From the NCBI RefSeq assembly GCF_947500765.1, contig NZ_CANMTH010000003.1, forward strand, positions 1-64,000: a DNA stretch of 64,000 bases, given 5' to 3'. Made by a program: the position numbers and the translations under genes. Under the pieces are notes generated by a model that was given only the letters and a program-made list of their open reading frames with translations, made no database searches and was not told where the DNA came from. The first letter of the stretch is position 1; the number at the start of each line of letters is the position of its first letter. Source of the stretch: an uncultured Formosa sp. GTDB taxonomy: Bacteria; Bacteroidota; Bacteroidia; Flavobacteriales; Flavobacteriaceae. Below, one piece after another: positions 1-7,971 of this stretch.

Positions 1-45
1 TAAAACTTTACCAATTCCACTTATATATTCTGGTTCAAATTCCAT
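1..45 (-). CDS. Partial gene of the eighth left-array cassette
   Basis: An ATG on the minus strand at 45 opens MEFEPEYISGIGKVL and runs off the window edge. It lies about 22 bases inside the next cassette, whose core site is the reverse complement of TACCTACAAC at 60-69. That is the same short spacing between junction and start codon seen in neighbouring cassettes. Too little is visible to name a product. The placement, not the sequence, is why I call it a gene. Confidence 0.5.
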   Translation of the reverse strand, partial: MEFEPEYISGIGKVL

Positions 46-59
46 TTCGTTTTTTTTAT

Positions 60-196
60 TACCTACAACGGTTTTGTATATGATACGTTGCGTGGTTTAG
101 CACGTAATTTAGCAAATAAAAACCGAATAGAAAATCCGCGAGGATTTTCGTAAGTAGGCTCTCACTAGCAATGGATTATATACGTTGTTACCCAAC
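60..196 (-). repeat. attC-like recombination site, left array, cassette 7
   Basis: A 137 bp imperfect palindrome. Read on the minus strand it opens with GTTGGGTAAC (187-196). This is the exact reverse complement of GTTACCCAAC (1012-1021 region), which starts the same cassette. The central hairpin is GAAAATCC-GCGA-GGATTTTC at 130-149. The stop codon of the 188-751 gene lies inside the first core site. Confidence 0.88.
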
Positions 197-751
197 GTTT
201 TTATTCCTAATTTTCTTTTTTCGGTCATAGTTGATTTTCCATAAATGGTATTTTAATTTTCCGAAAAACTTATTCCATTCGTGTCTAATTCCTCCAAGTT
301 CCCAATTAACGTCAAATTTTCGTTCGATTTTGTTCGAGTTTGGTGATTCCGTAATATAAAATGGTCGAGCGACTTTACAATGCAACATTGGCTCGTTATT
401 TATAATTGTCGGATAAAATTCTGTTGTGTGGGAAGTTTTAAGAAAATATCTGATTTCTATTATTGTTTTATTTGACAACGATTTATAAATGTAAAGATTT
501 ATGTCATAAAGATTTTCATAAATCTCAGTCAGTTCCGCCACAATTTCGGTCAAAGTTTTTGGGCTTTTTTTATCATTAATCTTTTTTCTAATTTTCGCTT
601 GTTCAAAAAAGTTTTTTCCGATACTCTCATCAATTTCTGACATTATATACTCGCAATTTCTCGAAATTTTATTCCAACAAATATCGGTCGCCATATCAAT
701 CAAACTTGATGTTGCATCTTGGATTTTATTTTCGAGTTCTGCTTTTTTCAA
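188..751 (-). CDS. Hypothetical cytosolic protein (cassette 7, second gene)
   Basis: A 187-residue protein with no signal peptide or membrane segment. It is rich in Lys, Asn, Ile and Glu, with a predominantly helical first half and a strongly basic tail (KIRNKNVG). I do not recognise the family. It is the promoter-distal gene of a two-gene cassette, 24 bases after the 776-1009 gene, and its TAA stop is formed by bases of the attC-like site. That fit suggests the cassette was captured with a minimal 3' end. The function is unknown. Confidence 0.7.
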   Translation of the reverse strand: MKKAELENKIQDATSSLIDMATDICWNKISRNCEYIMSEIDESIGKNFFEQAKIRKKINDKKSPKTLTEIVAELTEIYENLYDINLYIYKSLSNKTIIEIRYFLKTSHTTEFYPTIINNEPMLHCKVARPFYITESPNSNKIERKFDVNWELGGIRHEWNKFFGKLKYHLWKINYDRKKKIRNKNVG

Positions 752-775
752 ATGATGGGTAAAGGATTTAGATGA

Positions 776-1009
776 TTATTCGTTGTATGGTATAAGTCCT
801 AGAAAATGTAACGAGATAAGAATAATTGATAATACTATTCCAGCGATTTTACTATAAAAAACACTAATGGTAGTGTAATTAGTATCGTTCTGATATTTAT
901 AATACCATTTTTTAATTCCTACTAAAGAGTAAATAAAAAATCCGATACAAAAAATCACAAGTAAGGTTGAACTTTTCATTAATTCATTGTTTTTTGGGGT
1001 TTTGTTCAA
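776..1009 (-). CDS. Small two-helix membrane protein (cassette 7, first gene)
   Basis: A 77-residue protein with two predicted transmembrane helices, about residues 13-31 (SSTLLVIFCIGFFIYSLVGI) and 52-72 (IAGIVLSIILISLHFLGLI), joined by a Lys/Tyr-rich loop. The start codon is about 12 bases inside the cassette junction at 1012-1021, so its leader is very short. The family is unknown. Pairing with the 188-751 protein in one cassette suggests, but does not prove, a joint role. Confidence 0.65.
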   Translation of the reverse strand: MNKTPKNNELMKSSTLLVIFCIGFFIYSLVGIKKWYYKYQNDTNYTTISVFYSKIAGIVLSIILISLHFLGLIPYNE

Positions 1010-1011
1010 AT

Positions 1012-1148
1012 GTTGGGTAACGTGTTTGTGTATGATTAGTGGCGTGTTTAAGCACCTAATTTAGCAAATAAAAACTGAATAGAAAATCCGCGAGGATTTT
1101 CGTAAGTAAGCTAAAACTAGCCATTAATTATACACGGTGTTGTGCAAC
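1012..1148 (-). repeat. attC-like recombination site, left array, cassette 6
   Basis: A 137 bp imperfect palindrome with a GAAAATCC-GCGA-GGATTTTC central hairpin. On the minus strand it opens with GTTGCACAAC (1139-1148), the exact reverse complement of GTTGTGCAAC at 1747-1756, which begins this cassette. At the other end it carries the GTT junction of cassette 7. Confidence 0.9.
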
Positions 1149-1155
1149 GTAATTT

Positions 1156-1722
1156 TTATTCTAAATAATCTTCAATTTTCTTAATTTCAATTACAATTCT
1201 ATGATTTTCTGGCAGACATTCAAGTAATTCAGAAGGTCTTGCTAGTCCATTTTCAGGTGTTTTCATATACCAATTCAATACTTTTTCAAAGAATACTATT
1301 CCTGCAGTTTCATTTCCTAATTTATAAGTACAAAATCCAATTTGTTCAATCAATTTTACATATCTCCAAAGTTGAAATTTTTTCAGAGCTTTAGTGTCAA
1401 CCTTTAAATAATTTTTAAGTGCAAGTTCTAAATTTCCGATATCGTGATAAATATGTGCTAAATATAATTGAGCCATAAAATTCGATTTGTCTTTTTCAAC
1501 TGCTTTTTTAAAATTCTCAATTATTTTTTTTGAATTATTTCTCCAATCGTCACTTCCTGTATCAATTAATCCAAGCAATTGATAATCTAAAGAATTCAAT
1601 TCGGTTTTAGCGATTATTTTCTCACGAATACTTTTTCTCAATGATTCTTTTTCAATTAGATTTTCCGAAAGAGAAAACTTGTCATATTCTCCCAAAATGT
1701 CTTTTTCAAATTCAGATTTCAT
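1156..1722 (-). CDS. TPR-like hypothetical protein (cassette 6)
   Basis: A 188-residue soluble protein. The middle (about residues 75-155) reads like two or three tetratricopeptide helices, for example FMAQLYLAHIYHDIGNLE followed by a second helix pair ending FFEKVLNWYM. TPR proteins are protein-protein adaptors, and nothing here shows a catalytic site. The stop codon is 8 bases from the attC-like site and the start is 25 bases inside the cassette. The partner is unknown. Confidence 0.7.
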   Translation of the reverse strand: MKSEFEKDILGEYDKFSLSENLIEKESLRKSIREKIIAKTELNSLDYQLLGLIDTGSDDWRNNSKKIIENFKKAVEKDKSNFMAQLYLAHIYHDIGNLELALKNYLKVDTKALKKFQLWRYVKLIEQIGFCTYKLGNETAGIVFFEKVLNWYMKTPENGLARPSELLECLPENHRIVIEIKKIEDYLE

Positions 1723-1746
1723 TCAGTTTCCGTGAGTTTGAGTTAT

Positions 1747-1886
1747 GTTGCACAACGTGTTTGTATATGGTTTGTTGCGTGTTTCAAGCAACTAATTTAG
1801 TAAATAATTACCGACCAAGAAAGTCCGCGAGGACTTTCGTAAGTAAGCAAAAAGCCAGCAATAAATTATATATGGTGTTAGCTGTA
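1747..1886 (-). repeat. attC-like recombination site, left array, cassette 5
   Basis: A 140 bp imperfect palindrome with central hairpin GAAAGTCC-GCGA-GGACTTTC. On the minus strand it opens with TACAGCTAAC (1877-1886), a perfect reverse complement of GTTAGCTGTA that starts this cassette at 2627-2636. Its outer arms ATATGG and ATTATATATGG pair imperfectly. Confidence 0.9.
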
Positions 1887-1890
1887 GTGT

Positions 1891-2574
1891 TTATATTATC
1901 ATTTTATTTTTTTGTAATAATTCGAATTTTTTTGAAAGTTCCTCAATCTTATTTCCTTCTGATTCATAATCTTCTACAAACTTTAAACATCTTTTCAAAA
2001 CAGGCTCAAAAAGAGCATTTATTTCAGGGTTTTCTAATTCAGAGTTTTCAATTATTAACATAATCTCCTCGGCAAAATTAGATGCCGTTTTTGACATAGA
2101 TAATTGTGAATCGTATAATGATGTTAGATAATTTGTTCGGTTTACAATACTTTCTCTTCTTGCCTTATATTTAGAAGAAATTACTTTCATATTGTTTAGA
2201 AATAAATTCTCAAAAGTATTTTCATATTCAGTTTCGTTTTCAGGTTTTTTGGATTCAGTAAATTTTAAGAATCTATTTCTAATTCCAGAATCAAATTTGC
2301 CTAAAATATAAGTAAAACTATCACTTTCAATATCGTGTAAGAACTTGTTTCTTAAGTTCATTTGTAATTCTAAATTCTGATGTTCTATTTTGTTCAAAAC
2401 ATTAATATCAAAGAGTAAATCAATTTTACTTTTGAATGAAATACCAGCTTTGTTTCCGAAATTTTTTGTTTTCTCTTTATCAAATATCTCTAAATGTCCA
2501 AGTAATAATGTATTTATATGACTTTCGATTTTGAGTGAATATTCTAAAACGAGAGTTCTAATTTTTAAATTCAT
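1891..2574 (-). CDS. HEPN-like hypothetical protein (cassette 5)
   Basis: A 227-residue helical protein without signal peptide. Around residues 50-85 it has a segment resembling MtlR/HEPN-type domains, ending in RNKFLHDIESDSF, which contains the R-x4-H spacing of HEPN ribonucleases. HEPN domains are common in toxins and phage-defence effectors. That this one is active is inference only, since I match the motif and not a whole-domain alignment. The C-terminal half is predicted helical and Glu/Lys rich. It is the only gene in its cassette. Confidence 0.65.
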   Translation of the reverse strand: MNLKIRTLVLEYSLKIESHINTLLLGHLEIFDKEKTKNFGNKAGISFKSKIDLLFDINVLNKIEHQNLELQMNLRNKFLHDIESDSFTYILGKFDSGIRNRFLKFTESKKPENETEYENTFENLFLNNMKVISSKYKARRESIVNRTNYLTSLYDSQLSMSKTASNFAEEIMLIIENSELENPEINALFEPVLKRCLKFVEDYESEGNKIEELSKKFELLQKNKMII

Positions 2575-2626
2575 ATTTCTGTTTTTGTAATATCATTCAA
2601 TTGATTTCGAAATGTTGCTCTCACAT

Positions 2627-2764
2627 TACAGCTAACGTTTATGTATAAGAATAGTTGCGGGTTTGTATGCGAGGATTTTCCGAAGGAAAATCAGACGTTA
2701 CAAACACGCAACGACCTTTGATTAAGCACTAAACCGCAATTATTTTTATACGGTGTTGTAAATA
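2627..2764 (-). repeat. attC-like recombination site, left array, cassette 4
   Basis: A 138 bp site whose minus-strand opening TATTTACAAC (2755-2764) is the perfect reverse complement of the cassette start GTTGTAAATA at 3544-3553. The interior differs from its neighbours (central hairpin GATTTTCC-GAA-GGAAAATC) but keeps the outer imperfect pairing. This shows that core identity belongs to the cassette while site interiors vary. Confidence 0.88.
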
Positions 2765-2765
2765 G

Positions 2766-3530
2766 TTATTTTTTTCTTACTCTCACTATTTCCTGTAATA
2801 AAACATCTAAATCATTCTTAAAATTGATTTGAGTTTTATTTGGTAAAGCCTCTCTTTTTCGGATGTGAGAATGTAAAAAAGAATCCGCTATTTTTCTACT
2901 TGAATTATTTAAGTTCTTCATACTCTCTTTGAAACTATGTGTTCCGTGACTTCCACAAACATCTGAAAAATTTGCTTTATTAAAAACTGGCGGAATATGG
3001 TCAATTATAGCTCTGACCAATGGTGGAATGGAAAGATAAAGTCCGTGTGAATATGCTACATTTAGTTCTTTTAAATAAGCAGTTAACTTGGTGAAATCAA
3101 AGTCATCGTCAACAATATTCGTCAATTCATCAATTCTTTCAGGGTCTACATAATGTTCGGCTGTTCCAACTTCAAGTCTGACATCTTTTAAATAACCATA
3201 ATCATCTGTAATAAAATCATCAGTTACTCGGTTACCTAATTGTTCCAATATTTTTACTGGAATCCATTCATTAATTCCCAAATAGCCACTTTCATAAAGG
3301 TCATTTCTCGCACAAACTTCTAATAAATCTTTCTCGTTTTTAATTTCTGCGTGTTCAAATGTGAAGATTTGAATTTCATAAAGTTTAGTGAACCAATATT
3401 TTCTGCCTTTAATGAATAGGGAATCTTTTCCATATTTATAAACGTCAAGAATTTTATTCAGTTCGTCTTCGCTTACGTCCAAAATATTGAACGAACCACT
3501 TTGGTTTCTTAAAAATAGATTGTAGTTCAC
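2766..3530 (-). CDS. Hypothetical protein with conserved C-terminal helical domain (cassette 4)
   Basis: A 254-residue soluble protein. The C-terminal third (about residues 150-254) contains AYSHGLYLSIPPLVRAIID, then a basic segment with LHSHIRKREALPNKTQ and a Leu/Ile-rich end. I recall this pattern as the C-terminal domain of many stand-alone bacterial hypothetical proteins, some near defence genes. I cannot name it with certainty. The N-terminal part is acidic. It is a one-gene cassette with 13 bases between junction and start. Confidence 0.7.
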   Translation of the reverse strand: MNYNLFLRNQSGSFNILDVSEDELNKILDVYKYGKDSLFIKGRKYWFTKLYEIQIFTFEHAEIKNEKDLLEVCARNDLYESGYLGINEWIPVKILEQLGNRVTDDFITDDYGYLKDVRLEVGTAEHYVDPERIDELTNIVDDDFDFTKLTAYLKELNVAYSHGLYLSIPPLVRAIIDHIPPVFNKANFSDVCGSHGTHSFKESMKNLNNSSRKIADSFLHSHIRKREALPNKTQINFKNDLDVLLQEIVRVRKK

Positions 3531-3543
3531 TGTCTCTTATAAT

Positions 3544-3683
3544 TATTTACAACGTTGATGTATATGGTTTGTTGCGTGTTTCAAGCAACTAATTTAGTAA
3601 ATATTTACCGACAAAGAAAGTCCGCGAGGACTTTCGCAAGTAGGCAAGAAGCCAGCAATAAATTATATACGGTGTTGGCAAAT
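3544..3683 (-). repeat. attC-like recombination site, left array, cassette 3
   Basis: A 140 bp imperfect palindrome with GAAAGTCC-GCGA-GGACTTTC centre. Its minus-strand opening ATTTGCCAAC (3674-3683) matches the reverse complement of the cassette start GTTGGCAAAC (5556-5565) at 9 of 10 bases. The two halves of that pairing are separated by the cassette gene and the inserted IS element, so both belonged to one cassette before insertion. Confidence 0.88.
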
Positions 3684-3689
3684 CGTATT

Positions 3690-4250
3690 TTAATCAAAGT
3701 AACCCTCAAATTTTATTGATTCTAAAATTCCGTTTTCAAATAGAAAAAAGAATAATGAGGTTTGCTCTAAATTTCCAAGAGTTACTTTATCAGATTCTAT
3801 TTTAGTTTTTAATATATTTTCAAGTGTTCTTTTATTAATTCCTATGTTTAATGAATCAACGAACTTTATTTCAGGATTTTTGATAATTCCGCCAATAATT
3901 GATTCCCAGTTTTTTGCTTTATAAAATTCCAATTTAGTTTTGTCAAAAGTCAGAGTTTTCATTGTGTCAATAACACTTTTGTCGTGATGGTTTTGATAAG
4001 GTTTTAACTCTATTTTGAATAAAGAACTTTTAAGAGCATAATTTTCCAATTCAGATTCAAAAGCAAATGTTAAACTGTCATTTTCTACAAACTGTTCCAC
4101 CGCAATGTTTTCCTCAACTTTTATTTCCGTTTCGGTTTTTAATTCAATCGTTGCATTTTGTTCGACAATTTCAGTCTTTTTGGTTTCAGTTTGTTTGCAA
4201 GAAACCAATAATATTAAAATTAGAATCGATGTTTGTAATTGTTCTCTCAT
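3690..4250 (-). CDS. Small lipoprotein of unknown function (cassette 3)
   Basis: A 186-residue predicted lipoprotein. The N-terminus MREQLQTSILILILLVSC is a type II signal with a Bacteroidota-style lipobox (LVSC) at about residue 18, so the mature protein is probably membrane anchored. A Glu/Thr/Val-rich spacer follows. No domain is recognised. The start codon lies only 7 bases from the inverted repeat of the IS3 element, which has replaced the native leader. Expression may now depend on the insertion sequence. Confidence 0.7.
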   Translation of the reverse strand: MREQLQTSILILILLVSCKQTETKKTEIVEQNATIELKTETEIKVEENIAVEQFVENDSLTFAFESELENYALKSSLFKIELKPYQNHHDKSVIDTMKTLTFDKTKLEFYKAKNWESIIGGIIKNPEIKFVDSLNIGINKRTLENILKTKIESDKVTLGNLEQTSLFFFLFENGILESIKFEGYFD

Positions 4251-4289
4251 ATGTCTTGTCCTGAAATACGGCTACAGGTTAAAATTGAA

Positions 4290-5105
4290 TTAAGCTGATA
4301 ATTTATATACCATATTTGGTGTTTTATAGTCTAAAGATAAGTGTAATCTTATTTCGTTGTATAAATTAATTGCATTTTTTGCAGCTCTCTTTGCGTGAGC
4401 TACACTATCAAAGGTTTGGTCGAGATAAAACTCATCTTTTAAGATGCCGTTTACACGCTCAGCCATAGCGTTTTCGTAACAATGATTTTCTTCTGTCATA
4501 CTAATATCTATCTTTTTTCTTTTGAGTATTTGTGTGTATTGATTACTACAATACTGTATTCCTCTGTCTGAATGATGTATGAGTCCATTAATGTTTTTAG
4601 CTTGATAAATAGCCTTATTAAGCGCTCTTACGCATCCTTTTAGTTCCAAGCTATCACTAATGTCATAACCCACTATTTTTCTTGAATACATATCTGTTAT
4701 TAAAGCCAGATAACAAAAACCTTTTAGGGTTCTAATGTATGTGATATCAGATACCCAAACTTGGTTAACTCTAGAAACTTCTAAGTCTTTTATGATGTTA
4801 TTGTATTTATAAAAACGATGATAAGAGTTGGTGGTTCTAGCACTGGTTTTCTTTCTAAGTGTAAGCATGTTATGCTTTCTAAGTACTTTAAATAAAGTGT
4901 CTCTCCCAACTTTAATATTAGCATTAGTAAACTCTTTATTTAGAGACCTAATAAGTTTACGTACGCCTTCTCTAGGAAGGGATTTACGTCTTTTACTAAC
5001 AATATCTATAATCTGTTGTTCTAGGTTTAAACGCTTATCAGCTCTATTTTTATGCTTGTAATAAGCATTGCGTTTAAGTCCAAAACAATGAGTTATCGTT
5101 GTCAA
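4290..5105 (-). CDS. IS3-family transposase OrfB (DDE integrase core)
   Basis: A 271-residue catalytic half of an IS3 transposase. It has an HTH_21-like N-terminus, then an rve-type core. VWVSDITYI gives the first Asp, HHSDRGIQY the second and NAMAERVNGILKDE the catalytic Glu; a C-terminal HLSLDYKTPN motif follows. The TTG at 5105 is only the first in-frame start. The reading frame stays open upstream to a run of nine A on the coding strand (5160-5168). A -1 slip in orfA there would give the OrfAB fusion transposase, as in most IS3 elements. Confidence 0.9.
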   Translation of the reverse strand: MTTITHCFGLKRNAYYKHKNRADKRLNLEQQIIDIVSKRRKSLPREGVRKLIRSLNKEFTNANIKVGRDTLFKVLRKHNMLTLRKKTSARTTNSYHRFYKYNNIIKDLEVSRVNQVWVSDITYIRTLKGFCYLALITDMYSRKIVGYDISDSLELKGCVRALNKAIYQAKNINGLIHHSDRGIQYCSNQYTQILKRKKIDISMTEENHCYENAMAERVNGILKDEFYLDQTFDSVAHAKRAAKNAINLYNEIRLHLSLDYKTPNMVYKLSA

Positions 5106-5140
5106 AGAAGCAAATCCCTTAGCTCTCTTTTTAGCTTTAA

Positions 5141-5512
5141 TTAAGGCTTTATACTTAGCTTTTTTTTTAGTTCATTAACTGATTTATAGCCGAGATCTTC
5201 AGCTGCTACTTCAAGATAACAATCTTGGACCATAGCATCAAGATCCTTTTTAAGTAGTAGCTTTTTAAGCTGTTCCACCTCTTTTTGAAGCGCTTTAATT
5301 CTAGATATTTCGTCTTTTGTTTCCACTTTCACTCTGGTATTCATTAAGTCTTTACGATTATATTTTTTAATCCACACATTTACCGTGGTAGGTGCGATAG
5401 AGTAGAGTTTACAAAGTTCGCTCTTTGTGTGTTTACCGGTTGTAAGTTCGGCTAAAATTTTTAATTTAAAAGGTTCGCTGTAACGTCTAATTACTTTGTC
5501 ATTTCTGTACAT
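5141..5512 (-). CDS. IS3-family transposase OrfA (HTH protein)
   Basis: A 123-residue HTH protein. RRYSEPFKLKILAELTTGKH starts the helix-turn-helix (residues about 9-55), and a coiled-coil region rich in Lys/Leu (about 70-95) follows, as in IS3 OrfA proteins that bind the terminal repeats. Near its end ELKKKLSIKP is encoded by a run of nine A (5160-5168), the likely -1 frameshift site into orfB. The start ATG lies 16 bases inside the right terminal repeat. Confidence 0.88.
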   Translation of the reverse strand: MYRNDKVIRRYSEPFKLKILAELTTGKHTKSELCKLYSIAPTTVNVWIKKYNRKDLMNTRVKVETKDEISRIKALQKEVEQLKKLLLKKDLDAMVQDCYLEVAAEDLGYKSVNELKKKLSIKP

Positions 5513-5555
5513 AATGTTTAAAATTATGTAGCCTTATTTCAGGACGGGTCAATAT

Positions 5556-5695
5556 GTTTGCCAACGTTGTTGTATATGGTTTGTTGCGTGGTTTAAGCAA
5601 CTAATTTAGTAAATAATTACCGACCGAGAAAGTCCGCGAGGACTTTCGTAAGTAGGCAAGAAGCCAGCAATAAATTATATACGGTGTTGTAAAAC
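5556..5695 (-). repeat. attC-like recombination site, left array, cassette 2
   Basis: A 140 bp imperfect palindrome with GAAAGTCC-GCGA-GGACTTTC centre. On the minus strand it opens with GTTTTACAAC (5686-5695), the exact reverse complement of GTTGTAAAAC that starts the cassette at 6921-6930. At its other end GTTTGCCAAC (5556-5565) is the start of cassette 3. Confidence 0.9.
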
Positions 5696-5703
5696 GTATT
5701 ATT

Positions 5704-6885
5704 TTAAAATTCTTCAAGTAATTTCGCACCAATTCCTTTCAATTGTTTTTTTGTGATTTTTAATGAATAGATATATTCATCTTTATCTATTTTTTCGCCA
5801 TTTTCTAAATTAATTATAATTTTTAGATTCCATACTTTACCATATTTATATTCTGAAAAAATAGCATTAACATTTTTAACTTCATTTAGTTTCCATTTTT
5901 TTAAATATGTTCTTTTTTGCTCTTCAATTATTTTTTCTAATATAAAATCTTTAAGTTCATTAATTTTATATTTTTCCAATAAACTATAGATTCTGTCTTT
6001 TTCTATTTTTTCCTTTTCTGCTTTTAGTTGCTTTTCTTCTTCTATTTTTGCAAATATTGGAGAGTTCATTTCTACTTTATAAGTTCCGTATATTTCTTCT
6101 TCTTCTCCGTTTTCTAAAACTCCATAAACATCAACGTAACCATATGTTTCAAACATACTTTTCTTTCTTGTTGGTTTAATATTAATTGTCTTGTAAGACT
6201 TTCCGTTTTTGTATTCCTTTTCTATTTTGGATTTAAGTATAGATAAATAGGTTTCACCCATTTTTTCTTTTTTAGCAATTTCAACTATTTTCGCGACCTT
6301 TTCATTTATTAGTTTTTCTTTTTCCGTTTCTTTAATTCTTAAGTTTTCAATAAGAGTAATCTTATCATTAATTTCTTTTTCTGGTATTATAAAATTTATT
6401 GCTTTTGTGCTACCTGTTAAAGAAAAAACAATATCATTACTTCCGTATTTGTCAGAAGTTCTAATAGAAAGTTTAGATGCTTTTTTCAATTTTTCAAGAA
6501 ATTCATATTTACTAATCTTAAATGAAGAATTTGGATCATTAAATGTGTCAAAAAATATTATTTTTCCATCTGATGAAAATGTAAATGAATATGAAGAATA
6601 AATAACATTAGGTTCATTATCGAAAACAAATTTAATCCCTGCATTAGTACCTTCTTGAAAATAACCTGCTCCAGAAATATAAAAGTTTAAGTTTTCATTT
6701 TTGTCAAATTTGTTTATTGTTAACATTGGTTTGTTGTAAGGAAAGTTATTTCCTTTTCCAATAACATATGAAGTTTTGTATTTTCCATCAAAATCAGATT
6801 TTCCTGATTCAAATTTCCAATTTTGAGCGTTTACATTTATAATTAATAATAAGGTAATTGATGTTAATAGTTTTTTCATTTTCAA
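5704..6885 (-). CDS. Secreted coiled-coil hypothetical protein (cassette 2)
   Basis: A 393-residue protein with a clear Sec signal peptide (MKMKKLLTSITLLLIINVNA, cleavage near residue 20), so periplasmic or outer-membrane associated. The first half resembles a beta-rich domain. About residues 165-225 and 280-320 are Lys/Glu-rich predicted coiled coils. The C-terminus contains a repeated KTYL/KKWKLNEVKN-type motif. No family is recognised. It is the sole gene of its cassette, with about 38 bases between junction and start. Confidence 0.75.
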   Translation of the reverse strand: MKMKKLLTSITLLLIINVNAQNWKFESGKSDFDGKYKTSYVIGKGNNFPYNKPMLTINKFDKNENLNFYISGAGYFQEGTNAGIKFVFDNEPNVIYSSYSFTFSSDGKIIFFDTFNDPNSSFKISKYEFLEKLKKASKLSIRTSDKYGSNDIVFSLTGSTKAINFIIPEKEINDKITLIENLRIKETEKEKLINEKVAKIVEIAKKEKMGETYLSILKSKIEKEYKNGKSYKTINIKPTRKKSMFETYGYVDVYGVLENGEEEEIYGTYKVEMNSPIFAKIEEEKQLKAEKEKIEKDRIYSLLEKYKINELKDFILEKIIEEQKRTYLKKWKLNEVKNVNAIFSEYKYGKVWNLKIIINLENGEKIDKDEYIYSLKITKKQLKGIGAKLLEEF

Positions 6886-6920
6886 TAGTTTTTTTTAATT
6901 TTAATATGATTCTCTCATAT

Positions 6921-7057
6921 GTTTTACAACGGTCTCGGCTATGAGTAGTTGCGTGGGTTAGCACTTAACTTTGCAAGTACACACCAAACTGAAAATCCGC
7001 AAGGATTTTCAGAAGTAGGCGAGAACAAGCAATTACTTATAGCCATTGTTGTGCGCA
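6921..7057 (-). repeat. attC-like recombination site, left array, cassette 1
   Basis: A 137 bp imperfect palindrome with central hairpin GAAAATCC-GCAA-GGATTTTC. On the minus strand it opens with TGCGCACAAC (7048-7057), a perfect reverse complement of GTTGTGCGCA that begins this cassette at 7972-7981. The junction partner therefore lies directly beside the recombinase gene and marks the insertion point. Confidence 0.9.
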
Positions 7058-7058
7058 G

Positions 7059-7955
7059 TTATTTTTTATTCAGTTCCTCTTTAATTTTCAAATAAGTTTG
7101 GAACTGCATTTGTCCTAAACTAAAATCATAATTTGTTTTTCCTCTTACACGAAATTTAACGTCATCGATATTATTAATTTTTTCAATTAATCGAATTGGC
7201 AATGCAAATAGTGTACTTTCTTCTGTAAATCCAAAATCTGAATTAACTTCTCTTTTTGTTGTTAGTTCAAATCTTTCTGTTTCTCCATCAGATGTTAATA
7301 CGATTATCTCGTCCAAGAATTTCCAATTACTACTTTGTGAACCAATTTTCATTAAGAGTTCTTTCTTTTGGTTTTTTATCATTCCGATAAATTCCACGGA
7401 CAATTCTTCTCCATTTTCAGTTTCCAAAAACAATCCGTTATTTTGAGGAATTAGATAAGTGGTTTTTGAAAATTCATCATATTTCTCTTTAACAAAGATG
7501 TTTATTTTACGTATGGTTAATCCACTATACTCAGACATACTACCATAATATATTGCCAAGTCATATTCAAAATCTTTGGATTGGAACTTATAAGTGTTGG
7601 TGTAACCATTTTTGAAAAGTTTATTAGCTATTCCATAATGCTTTTCTAGTATTTTATAAATTTCCTCTCCATATTTCTCGATAGTCTTTGAATTTTTGAA
7701 ATCCAAACTAACACGTTGAAGATTTTGTCGTTGGTCAAAATTGTAATTTACTTCTTTGAAGATTTTATGTTTTATCGTAAAATTTGCGTCCGAAGTTCCA
7801 TTTTTTAGGATATTAGGTGATAGCTTTAAATCTTTTGATGGTTTTTGTCCAAATTCCAAGTTTTCTATTTCCAAATCCGATGTCAGTCTATCAACATTTT
7901 CTTGACTGAAAAGATTAATAACAGAAAAAAAAGCTAAAATTAAAATTACTTTCAT
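7059..7955 (-). CDS. Secreted hypothetical protein (cassette 1, next to recombinase)
   Basis: A 298-residue protein starting at MKVILILAFFSVINLFSQ, a good Sec signal peptide. I reject the longer in-frame start at 8015 because it would run back through the attachment junction into the recombinase gene. The mature part contains beta-rich segments such as YDLAIYYGSMSEYSGL and no recognised catalytic motif. Being adjacent to the attachment site, it should be the most recently inserted cassette if insertion works as in integrons. Confidence 0.75.
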   Translation of the reverse strand: MKVILILAFFSVINLFSQENVDRLTSDLEIENLEFGQKPSKDLKLSPNILKNGTSDANFTIKHKIFKEVNYNFDQRQNLQRVSLDFKNSKTIEKYGEEIYKILEKHYGIANKLFKNGYTNTYKFQSKDFEYDLAIYYGSMSEYSGLTIRKINIFVKEKYDEFSKTTYLIPQNNGLFLETENGEELSVEFIGMIKNQKKELLMKIGSQSSNWKFLDEIIVLTSDGETERFELTTKREVNSDFGFTEESTLFALPIRLIEKINNIDDVKFRVRGKTNYDFSLGQMQFQTYLKIKEELNKK

Positions 7956-7971
7956 TTGGTTTTGTTTTAAT

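Larger units (their letters stand above)
4258..5545 (-). mobile_element. IS3-family insertion sequence inside cassette 3
   Basis: A 1288 bp element with terminal inverted repeats GTCCTGAAATACGGCTAC (4258-4275) and its near-perfect complement at 5528-5545 (one mismatch in 18). It encodes orfA and orfB in the IS3 arrangement on the minus strand. I see no convincing target-site duplication in the flanks (left CATATGTCTT, right GGGTCAATAT), so one flank may have changed or the duplication is lost. A degraded relative of its 3' end lies at 58015-58158. Confidence 0.9.

Noticed and set aside
1641..2063. Plus-strand frame across the 1747-1886 site
   Set aside because: It would translate an attC-like palindrome and parts of two minus-strand genes, with no signal of coding.
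4240..5560. Target-site duplication of the IS3 element
   Set aside because: Flanks CATATGTCTT and GGGTCAATAT share only loose ATATG/CAATATG similarity with different offsets, so I do not call a duplication.
60..7057. CRISPR array as explanation for the repeats in the first 7 kb
   Set aside because: The repeats are about 137-140 bp, separated by whole genes of 0.5-1.2 kb, palindromic with variable interiors, and no cas genes are visible. Cassette boundaries explain them better.
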